64,000 bases of DNA from Lindgomyces ingoldianus (GCF_010093535.1 NW_022985183.1:62001-126000), one strand, 5' to 3'. Counted from the stretch's first letter, positions 24,741-37,320 are shown. Numbers and translations: made by a program. The notes: a model not told the origin generated them from the letters alone.

Positions 24741-25479
24741 TCACGAGTATGCCTTGACCTTCTGGATCGCCTCGTCTTCCTTACCGATTAATGTCACTCC
24801 AACCTTGCTGTACTCCTTGTACACGTCTTCCAGAGCTGAAGCGTCCACCGGCTTCGTTGCCTCACCCACCACCCAAGTATTGAAGCCTTCCTTTCGCGCA
24901 TCAAGAGCTGTGAACTTGACGCAATAATCCGCCGCTAGGCCCGCTATGTATACATCTGTAACACTAGCGTCACGAAGGATCTGCGCAAGATTGCTGCGGG
25001 AGATGTTTGGGTTCGTAAACGGGTCTGCAAACGCAGAGTACATTTCCACGCGCCTATCTTGGCCCTTCTCCACAATATGTTGGAACTTGCCGATATCGAG
25101 CTCCGGGAGCAGCTCCGAGCCTTTTGTCCCTTGGACGCAGTGGTCGGGCCAGAGCCGCGTTTCCTGGGTTTCCTCTAGATTGAGTGGATTTGTAATAGTG
25201 ATCATCGACTCGAACGGTTTGTTGTTCGGGGGCGGGTGATTCGACGCGAACGATATGTGGTCTTGAGGGTGGAAGTCTTTGGTCGCGATCTTGACCGGAA
25301 AAGGGAGTGAAAGGAGCTCGTTCACAGTTGGGACAATATCTCGTCCGCCTTGCACCGCAAGCGATCCATTCTGCAGAAATACTGTAAGTGAAGGCTTTGG
25401 AGAATGCGCACGCGACACTTACAGGAGGGCAGAAGTCCTCTTGGACGTCGACGACGACAAGCGCTGGCTTGAAAGTCAT
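24741..25479 (-). CDS. PNC1: Nicotinamidase (isochorismatase fold)
   Basis: The model is complement(join(24741..25370, 25423..25479)), 228 aa against 216 in yeast Pnc1, with a 52-bp phase 0 intron joining EDFCPP to NGSLAVQGG. The catalytic triad is complete: Asp11 in VVVDVQEDF, Lys121 in IVEKG and Cys169 in AADYCVKFT. The zinc ligands Asp51 and His53 in ATKDFHPQDH, and His96 in WPDHC, match Pnc1. The enzyme deaminates nicotinamide to nicotinic acid in the NAD salvage pathway and so also relieves nicotinamide inhibition of sirtuins. It is probably cytosolic/nuclear, with no targeting signal. It is divergent from COX4, with 711 bp between start codons that could hold a shared promoter. Confidence 0.95.
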
Positions 25480-26190
25480 AGTAGGTGCGAAGAAGTCGGA
25501 TTTTTAGCGTAGTAGAGCTGTGTCAGTCTGTGGTGAGAGTGTGAGAGCATTTACATAGGCGGTTGTAGCCTGATGGCGTCCGTGTTTGCGCTGACTAGTT
25601 TGTGGAGCTATGAAGGCTGGACAAGGCATCGATGATGAGCGGAAGATTTTACGCCACAGTGTGGCTCAAGCTCTCGTGCCTCTTTCAAGCGGGCCCGGTT
25701 ATGAGGAAGTTTCCACCGGATGGAAATAATTCTACGGAGCACCCACCTCACACGAAAATGTCAACGGTAATATTGCTGACCGTACAAGATAAATTCTATT
25801 GCTCTCTTATCGGGCGAGGATTGGCCTTCCTGCATTTCGTAACAAGGCTGAGGCATCGGAATGAAGCGGGCTGAGTCGTGGTGGCATCAAAGGCGAGAAG
25901 AATCTCAGAATGTGGAGTAGCTTTACACTTTCTCTGAGCCTGGACAAAGATATTCCTGCTACTTCGAAATGCAACCTTCAAGATGTTATTTAATGCGCCG
26001 GTGGGGTGGACATTCCGTCACTGTTCTTCTTAGTCATCGAAAACTGAAGCGTACTTAGCCAATCACATGCGCCAAGACTTCGTCCGATCATGCCATGCAT
26101 CCGACAACCTCGTCAATCCAGGAACTCCCACCTTCGACTTTGCAGCTCCACCACCCACCCACTCTCCGCTCCATCCCAATTGCTTCCGCC
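25480..26190. promoter_or_regulatory. Shared intergenic region of PNC1 and COX4
   Basis: These 711 bp lie between divergent start codons. The COX4 side is strongly pyrimidine-rich just before the ATG (26130-26190), as is common in highly expressed fungal genes. No gene is visible. Co-regulation of the two genes is possible but not shown. Confidence 0.45.
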
Positions 26191-27170
26191 ATGTTTCTCC
26201 AGCGCTCGGCCATGGCTGCCGCAAGGCGAGCCGCGCCCCGCATCATCGCCAGACGCACCTTCGCCAGCTCTATTGTGCGCCGTAAGTCCCTCACTCCCCC
26301 GAGCTATCGTACGAGGCAGAGTCTGACGCAATTGTAGGCAAGGATGTGGGTAACGAGGCGACTTCCACGTCGTCGGCAGATTCGAGCTCAGCATTCGATG
26401 TAGCGAAGGGGTTTAAGAAGCTTGATGGTGCGTTTGGCTCCCACAATTACATTCCCCGGACTACCGAACTGGGAACCCGGATATCCGTGTGTCGACTTGA
26501 GGACAATTGCTGATGATATGCTGTTCGCAGACATCAAGACCCAAGAAGACCTCCTCCCCCCCGGTGCAAAACCTGGAACCGTTCCCACCGACCTCGAACA
26601 AGCCACCGGCTTGGAGCGTCTCGAAATTTTGGGAAAGATGCAGGGTGTTGATGTCTTCGACATGAGGCCTCTGCCGGCGGACCGTACTGGTATGTTGCTG
26701 TCCACCGCTGTAGTTGGAGAGGCGGAAAATTGCTTTGGGATATAGTGGTATGATAGCTGACGGAAATGCTAGGCACATTAGAGGATCCCATCGTCATCAA
26801 CTCCGCCGGCGAGGAGCAGTACGTCGGATGCACAGGCTGTCCCGCGGATTCGCACAACGTTCTCTGGGTCACGGTGAGAAAACCCTATACCATGCATCTC
26901 CCCGGTATCGACATTGACAAAACCGAAATTAGATATCTCGAGAGGACCCCATCGGCCGTTGCATGGAGTGCGGTTCCGTCTACAAGATGCACTACATCGG
27001 CCCTCAGGAAGACCCCCACGCTCATGATCACGGTCATCACCACGGTATGTTCCATTCAACATATATGATGTGGCCCGTGCTCGCACAGAGCTAATGCACA
27101 AGCAGAGAATCCCCACCAACGACCAAAGAACATGGGTGATTTCATCAAGGACGAGTACAAGTACGCATAA
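26191..27170 (+). CDS. COX4: Cytochrome c oxidase subunit IV (Cox5b type), mitochondrial
   Basis: The model is join(26191..26281, 26338..26427, 26531..26689, 26773..26873, 26933..27044, 27106..27170), six exons, 205 aa. All five introns are 56-103 bp and the frame is kept across every junction. Residues 1-31 are an Arg/Ala/Ser-rich amphipathic mitochondrial presequence (AAARRAAPRIIARRTFASS). The zinc site has the yeast spacing: Cys133 and His141 in VGCTGCPADSH, then Cys157 and Cys160 in RCMECGSVYKM. Subunit IV is a nuclear-encoded, matrix-facing part of complex IV needed for its assembly. The tail is His-rich (HAHDHGHHHENPHQ) before GDFIKDEYKYA. A second exon-5 acceptor (GAGAG) would delete ISRE, and I rejected it because the longer form matches the family. 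Confidence 0.95.
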
Positions 27171-27862
27171 GCTACAAAATCTAGTGCTTATACGTTTGAA
27201 CAACCTTGGAAATTTTAGAGGGTCGGACATGTATCTATACAGATTTGAGCAGAGATCCTCTCGGATCTGCTTGGAGGAGCGCAAGCTTGTAGCATAGTCA
27301 GTCTGCCGGGAAATGAAATGGAGTGGTTCCTTTGTCTCGTGTTTAGAACGAAAGAACTTGTTTTTCCTATCTATCGCGCCTACCCCGTATGCGATCTGGC
27401 TCTTCGCGGATAAACGTGCAGTACCAGTGTCCAATCGTTTCATGGTATGCTTGCCTTTCGAAGAACGTGCTTGAATTCTTGGTCATATCCTTATCTACTT
27501 TTTGGCCATTGGTCTCATGTTCTCGTTACAACGCATGGATGTGGTGGTGCTGAAGTGCATTATATTCCGCTAGGTCGCACTCTAAATATGCCACGCTAGC
27601 GACTGACGGACTGCTATGTCGGGATTCCGCACGTTCCACTGAATTGGATCTAGATCCTGCATTTTGAATCGGCGTCAGTTGTAAGATCGCCGTCCATTAA
27701 TGGCCGCCCAGCTCATTGCTACCGTTGCGCTAGCCAATATCACATGGCTAATAGAACTGAGTACAGCGCACCCGAAATTCCGAAAGGTTATTCCCAATGT
27801 CCGTCTCGGGGCGAGGTCGAGCGCTATAGACGAGTGGGGCAGGGGAAGCTATGTGGTTACGA
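27171..27862. other. Intergenic region between convergent genes
   Basis: About 0.7 kb lies between the 3' ends of COX4 and CGI121. Only short frames are present and I see no recognisable element. Confidence 0.6.
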
Positions 27863-29418
27863 CTATGATCCTTTCGTAGTCATGATCCCCAAAATCACCA
27901 TCTCCATCTCCTTAACCTCATCCCCCTCTCTTCCCACATCCCCATTCACAACTTTCTCCTTCCTACCTTTCTTCCCGCTCCGATCCGTCGTAACGTCCAA
28001 TTTGTAAATCTTCGAGATCTTTTCTCTGTCTGCCCACATCCCCATTCCCTCTCCGCCCTCCCCTATCTCAACACTCGTGCCCTCAATATGCTGGCTTAGG
28101 TGCCTACTTACAGCTTCCGCGGTTACAGACGGTGAGAGACTAAGTTTTACGGCGACGATGTGGGTAGTGGAGTCGCTGAGACCGAACTTTCGGTAGGACT
28201 CACCAATGTTGTTGTTAGGGTGAAGGCGGAAGACGAGTTCGGAGTGAGGAGTGCGGGTTTTAGACCGGGAGGTTAAGTGAGCGTGGAGGGCGAGGAAAGA
28301 GGCAGATAGAAGGTGATTGGGGGAGAGGATCTGTGCGGGTTGAGTTAGACGGCAGGGACACTGGTCGTAGGGGTGGAGGGAGAGAGACAGCGCAGTGGAA
28401 AGCAAGAAAGGAGTTCGGAACAACTGGGATACAGTGATATGAAATAGACCAGAGAGAGAACTTGAGCAAGGTAGATAGTGATTCTGCCACATGAAACGTG
28501 GACCAAGTCCAGTAGCACTTATATCGAGGCTGGTCAAGATACGGTTCCGAGCGTAGCGAGGCTTCGATTCACCACTCGAGCACAGCGTTGAGGATTTGTG
28601 AGACTTCAAGGGCAAAAGAATGCTCCTTAATGGACATTCTTGCTTCTTGAGTAGACCACGTCCTTTTTCCAAAGGGCCCTAATCCGCATGTGAATTGTCT
28701 TCGGGTGGGAAGCCCTGACGGATCTACAAGTGGCGCTCTGAGTAATAGTCCACAGTTTAGCACGAGGCTGATCGGTGAGTCGATATGGAACCCTGGAAGC
28801 GATCTGCAATCTTTGCGCTGGAGGTTGCATAGATAACGAATGAGATATTGTTGAATTTCGAAATTAAGCTCACCACGCTGGGCTCAGGTGATGTACCAGC
28901 TTCGAAAGCCTCGCCTTGAGATGTCTTCCAATCTATTCAGAAGTAGCGGTACAAAGGTGGCAGTTGTGTGCTGCCACCATGTGGATGGTATGGCAAGGAC
29001 AGTGTACTCTGAAGCGACAACCAGCTTTAGGAGACACTTATTGGCAATGCACGGAATAAGAGAGGTTTTGCTGATAGGTGGCTTATCGAATAGAGCGGAC
29101 AGGAATGCAAAGAGACGATATCGGAATTGAGTGCCGGCGAAGGGGAAGGCGTAGCATGGATAGCTTGAGAAACCAATAACGCTGAAAGAACAACGAGGCT
29201 GAAGGAGAGAGATAAGGCTGTGGCTGTAAAAAAAGGAGTACAGAAAGAGATATTTGGTATCGTACCATCGTAGCATCCAGAAATGCAAAGTCAAACTCCG
29301 GGTTTGCCTCAAGGAGCTGGCTCCGCAGGTGTGCGGCGTTCGACACGTCCTTGAACATGCAGACGTGGATCGGGTACGTGGGATAATGTGGTAGGTAAAA
29401 AGTCTGTACAGCAGCCAT
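27863..29418 (-). CDS. CGI121: KEOPS complex subunit Cgi121
   Basis: The model is complement(join(27863..28330, 29266..29418)), 206 aa against 181 in yeast Cgi121. Exon 1 gives MAAVQTFYLPHYPTYPIHV, then FKDVSNAAHLRSQLL and FAFLDATM. Exon 2 continues ILSPNHLLSASFLALHAHL, then SELVFRLHPNNNIGESYRKF and GLSDSTTHIVAVKL, the conserved core of the Cgi121/TPRKB family. The C-terminal third has a low-complexity insertion rich in Gly, Glu and Lys before the conserved end VILGIMTTKGS. The protein binds the kinase Bud32 and carries tRNA to the KEOPS complex, which makes t6A37 and affects telomeres. The intron is 933 bp (donor GTACGA; branch CTAAC shortly before the acceptor CGCACAG), far longer than any other intron in the window. 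It starts divergently from the zinc-cluster gene. Confidence 0.9.
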
Positions 29419-30176
29419 GGCGAGGTAAATGTGAGACTTGTTTCCAATCGACGCTCAGCCAGACGAAGGTGAAATTGCAGCCGGACGCCACAGATGACTT
29501 TTTGGACGGAAGAGTGCCGTGTCTCGCTTGTTGCAACGGTTTGGCTTGGTATGTTGTTAACTTGGGCTAGCTGAACGGTATTGCGGCTCTTGCATTTGAG
29601 AAGCCAATGCAGGATACAGATAAAGGTGAAGTCGTGGTGAAGTATGTGATCATCCAGATGGCCGCTTTGGGATGGGGAAGGCTGAGGCAGTGCCTGGAGC
29701 CGCAGTGGCCACCAGACTGCGATGGCGAATGAAGGACAAGACAATTGCCGGTGTGGAGGATGCAGTATTCTTCAGTGCACCTGCACCAAGCGCCAAAAGG
29801 AAATGCGCGGTGACACAATTGAAGGATACGATTTCGAGGCGCGGTGGTTGGAAACAATAATTATTGCAGGTGCAGTCGCCAGCCTAGAGCTGAGAAGTAA
29901 ATCCCGTGACTTTCTGTTTCCTGCAGCCGCCAGTAACAAGGGTCAGGGTTGTGTAATGCACAGCAACCAGCTCTGTTCACCAAGTATCTGTCCGTTCGCA
30001 GTGAAAAGCTGTTTCCTTCATATTTCCTTGCGACACCCGCTGAAGCTGCTCCTTTGCCCGACTGCTGCCATGTACCCTTCTTAGGGCCAGCCCCAGTCTC
30101 TGGCTCCACCGACCGGGTATTCGCAGAAGTCATCGGCTTCTTCCACGGCGATTTCCTTCTCTCTACGTCAACCAAG
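29419..30176. promoter_or_regulatory. Intergenic region shared by CGI121 and the zinc-cluster gene
   Basis: These 758 bp separate two divergent start codons and must contain both promoters. A 143-codon frame overlapping the start of the regulator gene extends back to 29949, but the ATG at 30177 is the likely start. No specific site was recognised. Confidence 0.5.
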
Positions 30177-33100
30177 ATGGGACCCAAGAGGGCCTCCGAA
30201 GGCGACATCGTGCAGGCCAGCAAGATCCCCAAGATCGAGCACGGCATTGCATCGAGTCCATTATTGAACCAGCAGCCACGCGCACCGAACAATGACTTCT
30301 CCGGCTCGGTCAAGAAGAAGTTAGCCAACTCGACGCGTACGGGTCAGGCTTGCGACCGCTGCAAGGTACGACGCCCCTGAAGCATCACGACAGCGACTCG
30401 GCCCGCGATCAGCCTCAGTCTGGTGTCGCATTCAGATTTCTGAGTTACTGGCCTACTCGAGGCGAGGTCGTGCCAGCCCTGGAGATGTTGACACACCCTT
30501 TGGGGGGGGTGGCACTTTCCCAACGACGCGCTCGCGGCTGACTTTGTGACAGGTGCGGAAGATACGATGCGATGGACGCCCAGAAGGATGTTCGCCGTGC
30601 GCTCAGAACCGAACGCTCTGCAAGACGACCGATCGTATCACAGGGCGAGCGACGACACGAGGCCAAGTCGAAGCCATGGAGGCTGAGAACGGCTATCTGC
30701 GTGCCCAGGTCGCTGAGCTGCAAGCGCAGTTGAAAGAACTGGGCGTCGAACCCCGGACTGTGCCTGCATACAACGGGTTTCCCCCATCCAGTATACAGTG
30801 GCCGGCTTCGGGTCTTTCTAGCGACGGTGGCCAGGGGTGGGTGGATGCATCACAGCGTAGGACGAGCACGTCTCCCCTACCCGGCTACGTATCAGGGCCA
30901 AATGTACTGGAGGGTACCGAGTACCGGCCATTGCCACAATTCAAGCCAGGCTCAATTGGCGACAATTACCTCGGAGTGTCATCGGCAGACTCACTCCTGA
31001 GCCATATTAAAGGCACCTCCCTCTCTGTGTTCGGCACTGAAATTGACATCACGGACTTCGTGCAGAATGAGGAAGAATATGACAAGTCGGTCATGTCCTA
31101 CAACCACTTCCTAAAGGTGGCTTTGAACGACGAGCCGCAAGTAGAACCCGTCGCCTTTCCGGAATACCAGCAGTTGAGTGAGTACGCGGGCTGGTATCTT
31201 CGATCTTTGAATCCCTATACCATGCTTCTTGATAAACCCGAATTCATGCACCTTGTAGGTTTTCCTTTAACATTGTCGAGACCACAATCCCTAACTCAGT
31301 CTAGATATGGAAGATAGGGAACGAAGCGAATTTCACCCCATCTGCAGCTGAGATAGTGTGTGTACACATGATGCTAGCAACTCTTAAGTATCAAATATCA
31401 GTCCGTAACCATGAAGAATCGCTCATGGAAGAGTCGCACAAGCACTATCGATATTCACTGAGCTTTTTCAATGAGCTGTTACATGGACATGGCCTCAAGG
31501 ACCTACAGGCCTTAGGTATGATCACCGTGCATCTTCGCAACTTTCCGAAACCTGGAGCAGCCTGGATTATGTGCTCGACAACTTTCTTGCTTGCGGTAGA
31601 ACTTGGTCTTCATCGATCGACGAAGGCGTGGGCTGAGACAGCCAAATTAAGCAAGCACGAAATCGAGATGAGAAAGCGCGTTTTCTGGACAATGCATGCT
31701 CTTACGACAAATTTGAGCGGGAAACTAGGTCGACCAATGCCGATCAATATGGAAGATGTCGATGTGGAATTCCCCGAGCCACTCAACGATTGTTTGCCTG
31801 GCGAAGATACCAGTCTGGTCCCGTTCCGGAAGTGCTCGTTTCATGTCGGGATACAGACTGTGAAGTATACTGTTTGGTCTTCAGAGCTTTATCGCACCGT
31901 ATATTCAGTCCGGTCATCAAGCCGGGGTTACGAAGATACTGTTCGCCGGCTTGAGAATGGTATCCGTCAATGGAGAGAAGAATGCCCCCCTGAGCTTATG
32001 GATCCGGCTCGGGCTGCTCAAGAAAACTACATATTTGCTCTTTATCTTGATACCTGGGATAATGAGTTCCAGCTTCTTCTCCACCACCCTGCGGTGTGCC
32101 GCTCTACCGACCCCGAATTCATTAACGCCAACCTCGATAAGTGCCTTGCAGCCTCTCAGAAGATGCTCTACAACTGTAATGAGATGCGTAAGATGAGGAG
32201 TATGGACATTCCATGGATTAACTCGGTCGTTTATATTGCAGCGATCTTTACGACTTTATTCATCTACATCCAGCGCAAAGACCGAATGAAGTTAGTGGAG
32301 ATGACAAAGCTGAAGGGCGATATGGCTTTGTGGATAGAAATCATGGGCGAAGCTGGCGCTCTTCTAGGTATCCCTACCCCAACTATGCTTCCTTATACAG
32401 TAGAGCTAATTAGTGTACAGGGTCCGGTGACAAACTGAAGAAAGCGATACACAAAATCGTCGACCAATTGCTGAACGGTATCAATGATAGCATTGTCAAG
32501 CGGACTGCAACAGAGTCACTTGCACGAGTTGATCTTCAGGGCCCGCAAGAAACATCACCCCCGACCTCTGTGTATGGCAACGGAAACAACTTTCATGAAC
32601 AATATTCTGGTGCCGCCAGTGGTTCAACAGATCCTGGGCTTTCAGTATCATCAGGCCCCTACGCCACGGTGCCTCCCGGGGCTTCGTTTTCCTACAGCAG
32701 TGCAACCACAGTCTCTGTCCCGCCTTACCAACAGTCAACTGCTGCTTTCAGCCAGCAACCTTACAGTAGCGGGGATGACCCAGGCATGACACCGTCTCAT
32801 GCAGCGGCATTGGCAGCGGCAGCATCAGGTGCACCATCACAACGCCCAAATGACAACTTCATCTATGCGAACGCCAACGCTCAGGTTGCTAATAATGGTC
32901 AGCAACCACCTTACCCAGCCAATCAAGGTAGCCCTAATGATTGGCGACAATGGACTCGAACGTTCATGCACCAGCTTGGACCATCTGGGGAATACCTAAA
33001 TACAGCAAACACCTTGATGGCTCTGGGCGGTCGCGAGGGCAGCGCCCAGGGTCCAGGACAAGATGGACCTGGAACCGGTGATGGATCGGCAGTGCATGGT

Positions 33101-33181
33101 CTAGGGCCTTCTAATTTCCAGTGGCCGGGAATCGTTTTTGGAATGGGACCGGGCTCTAATGGACACGTAGGCCAGCAATAA
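30177..33181 (+). CDS. Zn(II)2Cys6 fungal transcription factor
   Basis: The model is join(30177..30365, 30553..31254, 31305..32367, 32421..33181), 904 aa. The binuclear zinc cluster has all six cysteines at 59, 62, 69, 76, 79 and 86 (CX2CX6CX6CX2CX6C), reading ACDRCK then VRKIRCDGRPEGCSPC. A Glu/Leu-rich coiled coil follows at about 100-125 (AENGYLRAQVAELQAQLKEL). The central part carries the fungal-specific transcription factor domain, with EIEMRKRVFWTMHALTTNLS and GRPMPINMEDVDVEFP. The C-terminus is a Gln/Ser/Pro/Gly-rich, probably activating, region. Intron 1 (187 bp) splits the zinc cluster between Lys63 and Val64, a recurrent position in this class. The protein should bind CGG half-sites in the nucleus; I cannot name the ortholog or its targets. 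The nearest downstream gene is the S28 peptidase. Confidence 0.9.
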
Positions 33182-34321
33182 GCACTCTTTGTAGATGCTA
33201 GGCCTGTTTGATATGAATTTAACGGGTGTGGGAGGATTTGGTACGGTTTTTGGATAGCGTTGGATGTGGATCTGGGTTCTTGGGAATTCGGCGTCGCAAG
33301 CGAACTAAGGTAATATGGGATATCAATGAGGCTCAATTCCTTTTTCCCTAGTGTCTCTATCTATGTACGATACTATGTTTGGAGCAGACCTTGGAACGGT
33401 GGGAATGGGATTAGACGCAGGTAGGACGAGCTCGGAAGCTCTTTCTTTCCTGCCGTGGTTAGCGAGATGACACCTGTCCTGTACCGGAAGATGATGAAAA
33501 GTTCAACCTGTGTGCTCTTGAGGTGCACGTGTCAAAACCTGAGGAGGTACTTGTGCTTCCAACACCTGGTTTGAAGGTTGCACACTGTGCACGTGGGACA
33601 GCATCGAGTTTTTATGATTTCTCTATCTTGTCCTTGTCATAGGGCTTAATATGAAGCAATTGAGCAACAACCACACGCCCTTGCCTTTCCAGCAAATATC
33701 GCCACGACACCTTTGCTTTTCCCCCATAGTTTTAGGCACTGGATACGAGCCAGGTGGTCATGTCAATCTATCCATCAGAAGGTGTTGGATCAGCCTCATG
33801 CACTTAAATTAAGGCTAGGCGTTCTAGACTAGAATAGGCAGGCTTACTGGGAAGCACCCGGACATCTTGGCAGGAACATCAGGGGAGCTTTGCTCCGCGA
33901 TAGCAAGCACCGCCTTCCTATCATGTCAAGCAGAAGCTCGCACGTAGGTCCCACACTGGGAAGTGGGCTAGTGTAACACCTTCCTGCTGGATCGTTAGTT
34001 TCCAGGGACCGTGAAGAAGAGATGCGAGCTTTCTGGCTTTTTGACTGGACCTAATCTAAAATGGCACAAATTGATCGCTCGCATGCATGCCCACTCTCAA
34101 GGAAGAAGCTTCCTGGGCAGGTGCTGTACGCTGCAGAAGTATATATGAGGTAGGTTCAAATCCGCCATGCCCTGCATCTTTGTCCCTCCCTCTCTCCCTT
34201 CTTTTCGTGAGCTTCCAGAGAGGCGTGGGTCGCGTGCGTTGTGGGATTCCTCTGGTGCAGGTTGAACGAGTTTCTTTCAAGCTTCTTCCTCTTCAATTGA
34301 GGCGTCTCTTCAATCCCCACC
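33182..34321. other. Intergenic region
   Basis: About 1.1 kb lies between the regulator stop and the S28 peptidase start. The last 150 bp (34170-34320) are pyrimidine-rich and probably the peptidase leader. A GGTTCAAATCC string at 34153 resembles a tRNA T-loop but no tRNA folds around it. Confidence 0.55.
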
Positions 34322-36422
34322 ATGCGTGCATCAATCTCAGTCTGCGCGATGTCGCTCGCGCTCCTCCAACTTGCGGAAGCTCTGGGTGGAGCGCGAAGCC
34401 GGAAGTTCAGCTTGATGGCAGATATGGGCCTTTTACCCGATGGCACGCCCATGCATTTACCGTCCGACATTAAGGCAGCAATGCAAATCGCATCCTCACG
34501 TCCCCCTCCTGCGACAAATGGGACACCTGAAAAAATTGAGCCGGAATATGTCGAGTTACCTCTGGATAACTTCGCCAAGAACAAGGACTACAGCTACCAA
34601 GGAACGTTCAATAACCGGTTTTGGGTCGCTGAGTCTGCATACAAGCCCGGCGGGCCTGTGTTCATTTATGACGTGGGTGAGGCGGATGCGGAGCCCAATG
34701 CGTTATTTAGACTCCAGAATACGACAAGCTTCTTTAAGCAGATCGTGGACAAGTACAATGGAATTGGCATAGTCTGGGAACATCGGTACTGTATGTTGTG
34801 GGTAAGATATTGAGATGAGACCATACTAATTCTCCGTGTCAGACGGCAATTCGACCCCAGAGCCCATTGATCTAAATACCCCACCAGAGGTCTTCCAATG
34901 GCTCACCACGGAGCAGTCGTTGGCTGATGTTGACCGATTCGCCAAGCAATTCAAGAGGAAGAACATTAAATACAACTTGACGCCTGACAAGACCCCATGG
35001 ATCTTTGTCGGAGGCTCATACCCCGCCATGCGAGCGGCCTTTATGCGAGATAAGTATCCTGATACCATATTCGCTAGTTATGCTTCATCGGCACCGGTAC
35101 AGGCTCAGAATGACATGTCAGTGTACTTTGAGCCTGTCTGGCGAGGCATGACCGAATATGGGTGGGGCAACTGTACCAAGGATATCAAAGCAGCTATCCA
35201 ATACATGGACAAGGTCATGGAGAATCCCACAGCAGCAGCAAACTTAAAGGAACGTTTCCTCGGACTAGGCGCTGGCAACAACAGCAACCCAACCTTTGCA
35301 GATGCGCTGACAACGCCCTTCTACCTCTGGCAATCATACGGTGTAGAAGGTGGGGCTCTCGGACTTCGCTCTTTCTGCGATTTCCTTTCAACAGACCCTC
35401 TGTCGAACAAGACGTCTGGTGCTGATGGCTGGGCGGCGATAAAGGGCGCAAACTACACCGTCAATCGGTGGGCCGCGTACCCAAGATTTACGACTATGGT
35501 CAATGGCTATTTGACAACGAACTGCTCAGGAACCCTGCAGAAAAAGGGTGACTGCAATCTGGACTTGCGGTTTGATGATCCAGCAATGATCAGCTGGACC
35601 TGGCAGTACTGTACTCAATGGGGTATGTGTAAATCTTAATTCTTCAACCCAGCCAGTCGCAGACAAGATGTGTCAACAGTTCACCACACAGCATAGTGAG
35701 ATATATCTTCGTCTTTTCCGCGGTGCTCTCCAAGGTACCTTCTATTTCCGGAAGGCTCATATCTAGCCTAGTGTTTCACTTTACAAGACGTTCTTTGGCT
35801 CTGCTGCGTTCAAGCCCGCATAGTTCAATCATTGGCATTCTCGTTGCTATATGATTGTTCTACGCACCTTGTTTTTCTTACACAAGTGTCTCTGAACCTA
35901 GTGATCTTCCGCTGACACACACAACTCACAGGCTTCCTCCAATCCGCTAACGTTGGCGCCCATCAACTCGTCTCCAAATACAATTCTCTCGAGCACCAAA
36001 AAGACATCTGCCACCGACAATTCCCAACAGCCAAACCACCTCTCCTCCCCACCTGGCCTAGTGTCGACCGCACCAACGACGTCTTCGGCGGGTGGGACAT
36101 CCGCCCGTCCCAAGTATACTGGTCTGGCGGCGAATTCGACCCCTGGCGAACGCTCTCCCCACTCTCTGCAGAGTCATTCGCTCCGCATCCAAAGACGTTC
36201 CAAAACCCGCCCAAGTGTGGCGAGGAACAGGATGAGGATGAGATCTTTGGGTATGTGATGAAGGGCGCGCAGCATTGCTATGATTTCAGAACGACATTTG
36301 CGGGCGGCAGTGTGAGCCGGAAGTACTTTACGGATGCGCTGGATCGGTGGTTGCCGTGTTTTAAATCTAAGAAGGGTGGAAATGGACATAACTAGAACGA
36401 GGGAGAGAAGAGCAGACTAAAA
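34322..36422 (+). CDS. Secreted serine peptidase, family S28
   Basis: The model is join(34322..34790, 34843..35622, 35932..36422), 579 aa. A signal peptide covers about residues 1-21 (SVCAMSLALLQLAEA). The mature enzyme has the S28 catalytic triad: Ser215 in WIFVGGSYPAMRAAF, Asp486 in YWSGGEFDPWRTLS and His531 in KGAQHCYDF. Other landmarks are GGPVFIYDVGEAD and FASYASSAPVQAQ. Several NxS/T sites suggest glycosylation. S28 enzymes cleave after proline, as in lysosomal Pro-X carboxypeptidase and fungal acid prolyl peptidases, so a role in extracellular protein degradation is likely. Intron 2 is 309 bp, longer than usual. The C-terminal reading continues past the apparent FKSKKGG end: six T residues at the join shift the frame to CFLNLRRVEMD and the stop is at 36420-36422. 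Confidence 0.9.
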
Positions 36423-37320
36423 TTCTGGGTATATTCGGGTTGCATTGTGATCATGAAGGGAAGGTAAATAAACGCAAATTTCTAATGTCTTGTAGGACTT
36501 TGTGTCTGTGGATTTTACTGTCGCTCGTGACCTGCTGCTCCATGTAAATATTTCCATCTTCGCGCAAGTTAGGTTTCGTGTTTTAGTTCTCTCTTGCCAG
36601 CTACCTGATTCGCGCGCTCATACTTCCTCAATGCTTGAATGAATCAATCCAAAACGAAACAACCCAGGGCCTCTAGTCGCTAGTGAAAGGATTCCCCTCG
36701 AGTGTGGCAGTAAAGAAAGTCTTGGCACCTCACCTTCTATATCTAGTAAAGCGCCACTACTTTAGGCATGTGATTTGCTACGGTTCAAGAGGGTATTTCC
36801 CTATCAAAGTTTAAGCTTACAAGGGTATAGCTAGAGCAGGCCAGCCACTCTCGCCAGCTAGCGCTGGATATACACCACAGATGCCGACCTGAAGTTTTTG
36901 TCTCAAAGTCAAAAATACGACAGATCAAGTACTTGGTACTCTCTCATCACAGACGGCCGTTACAGCTTACAACTCACAAAATAAAGTGTAATGCACGTGA
37001 TGGGTCTACTAAAAGCAAGAGATACCTGATGATATGTCTGGAATTGGAGGAGGTGAAAAGTCGAATAGCTTAGCCAATTTATATGCTTCGATGCATTCGG
37101 AGAGTCGAACGTTACCGCGTATTCTCCCGCTTCGGTAGCGGCCATGCCTGCTTTATACGGTCGAGGTTGAATTCAGGGTAGAGTATAGAAGCTGGGTCGG
37201 ATATGGATGTGTGTTGAAATAGGTAATAATTGAAGGCTGCAGCTAGAACGTCAGCCACAACCACAAAACTCAGCCACTGTCCGTACGCAGCAGCAGCGTC
37301 ACGGCCTGGATACGAGCGAT

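Noticed and set aside
28884..29567. 286-codon minus-strand frame across the CGI121 first exon and intron
   Set aside because: It overlaps exon 1 in another frame, and exon 1 matches Cgi121 well; the frame itself has no family features.
34140..34175. tRNA-like T-loop GGTTCAAATCC
   Set aside because: The flanking bases do not form a T stem, and no acceptor, D or anticodon arms can be drawn around it.
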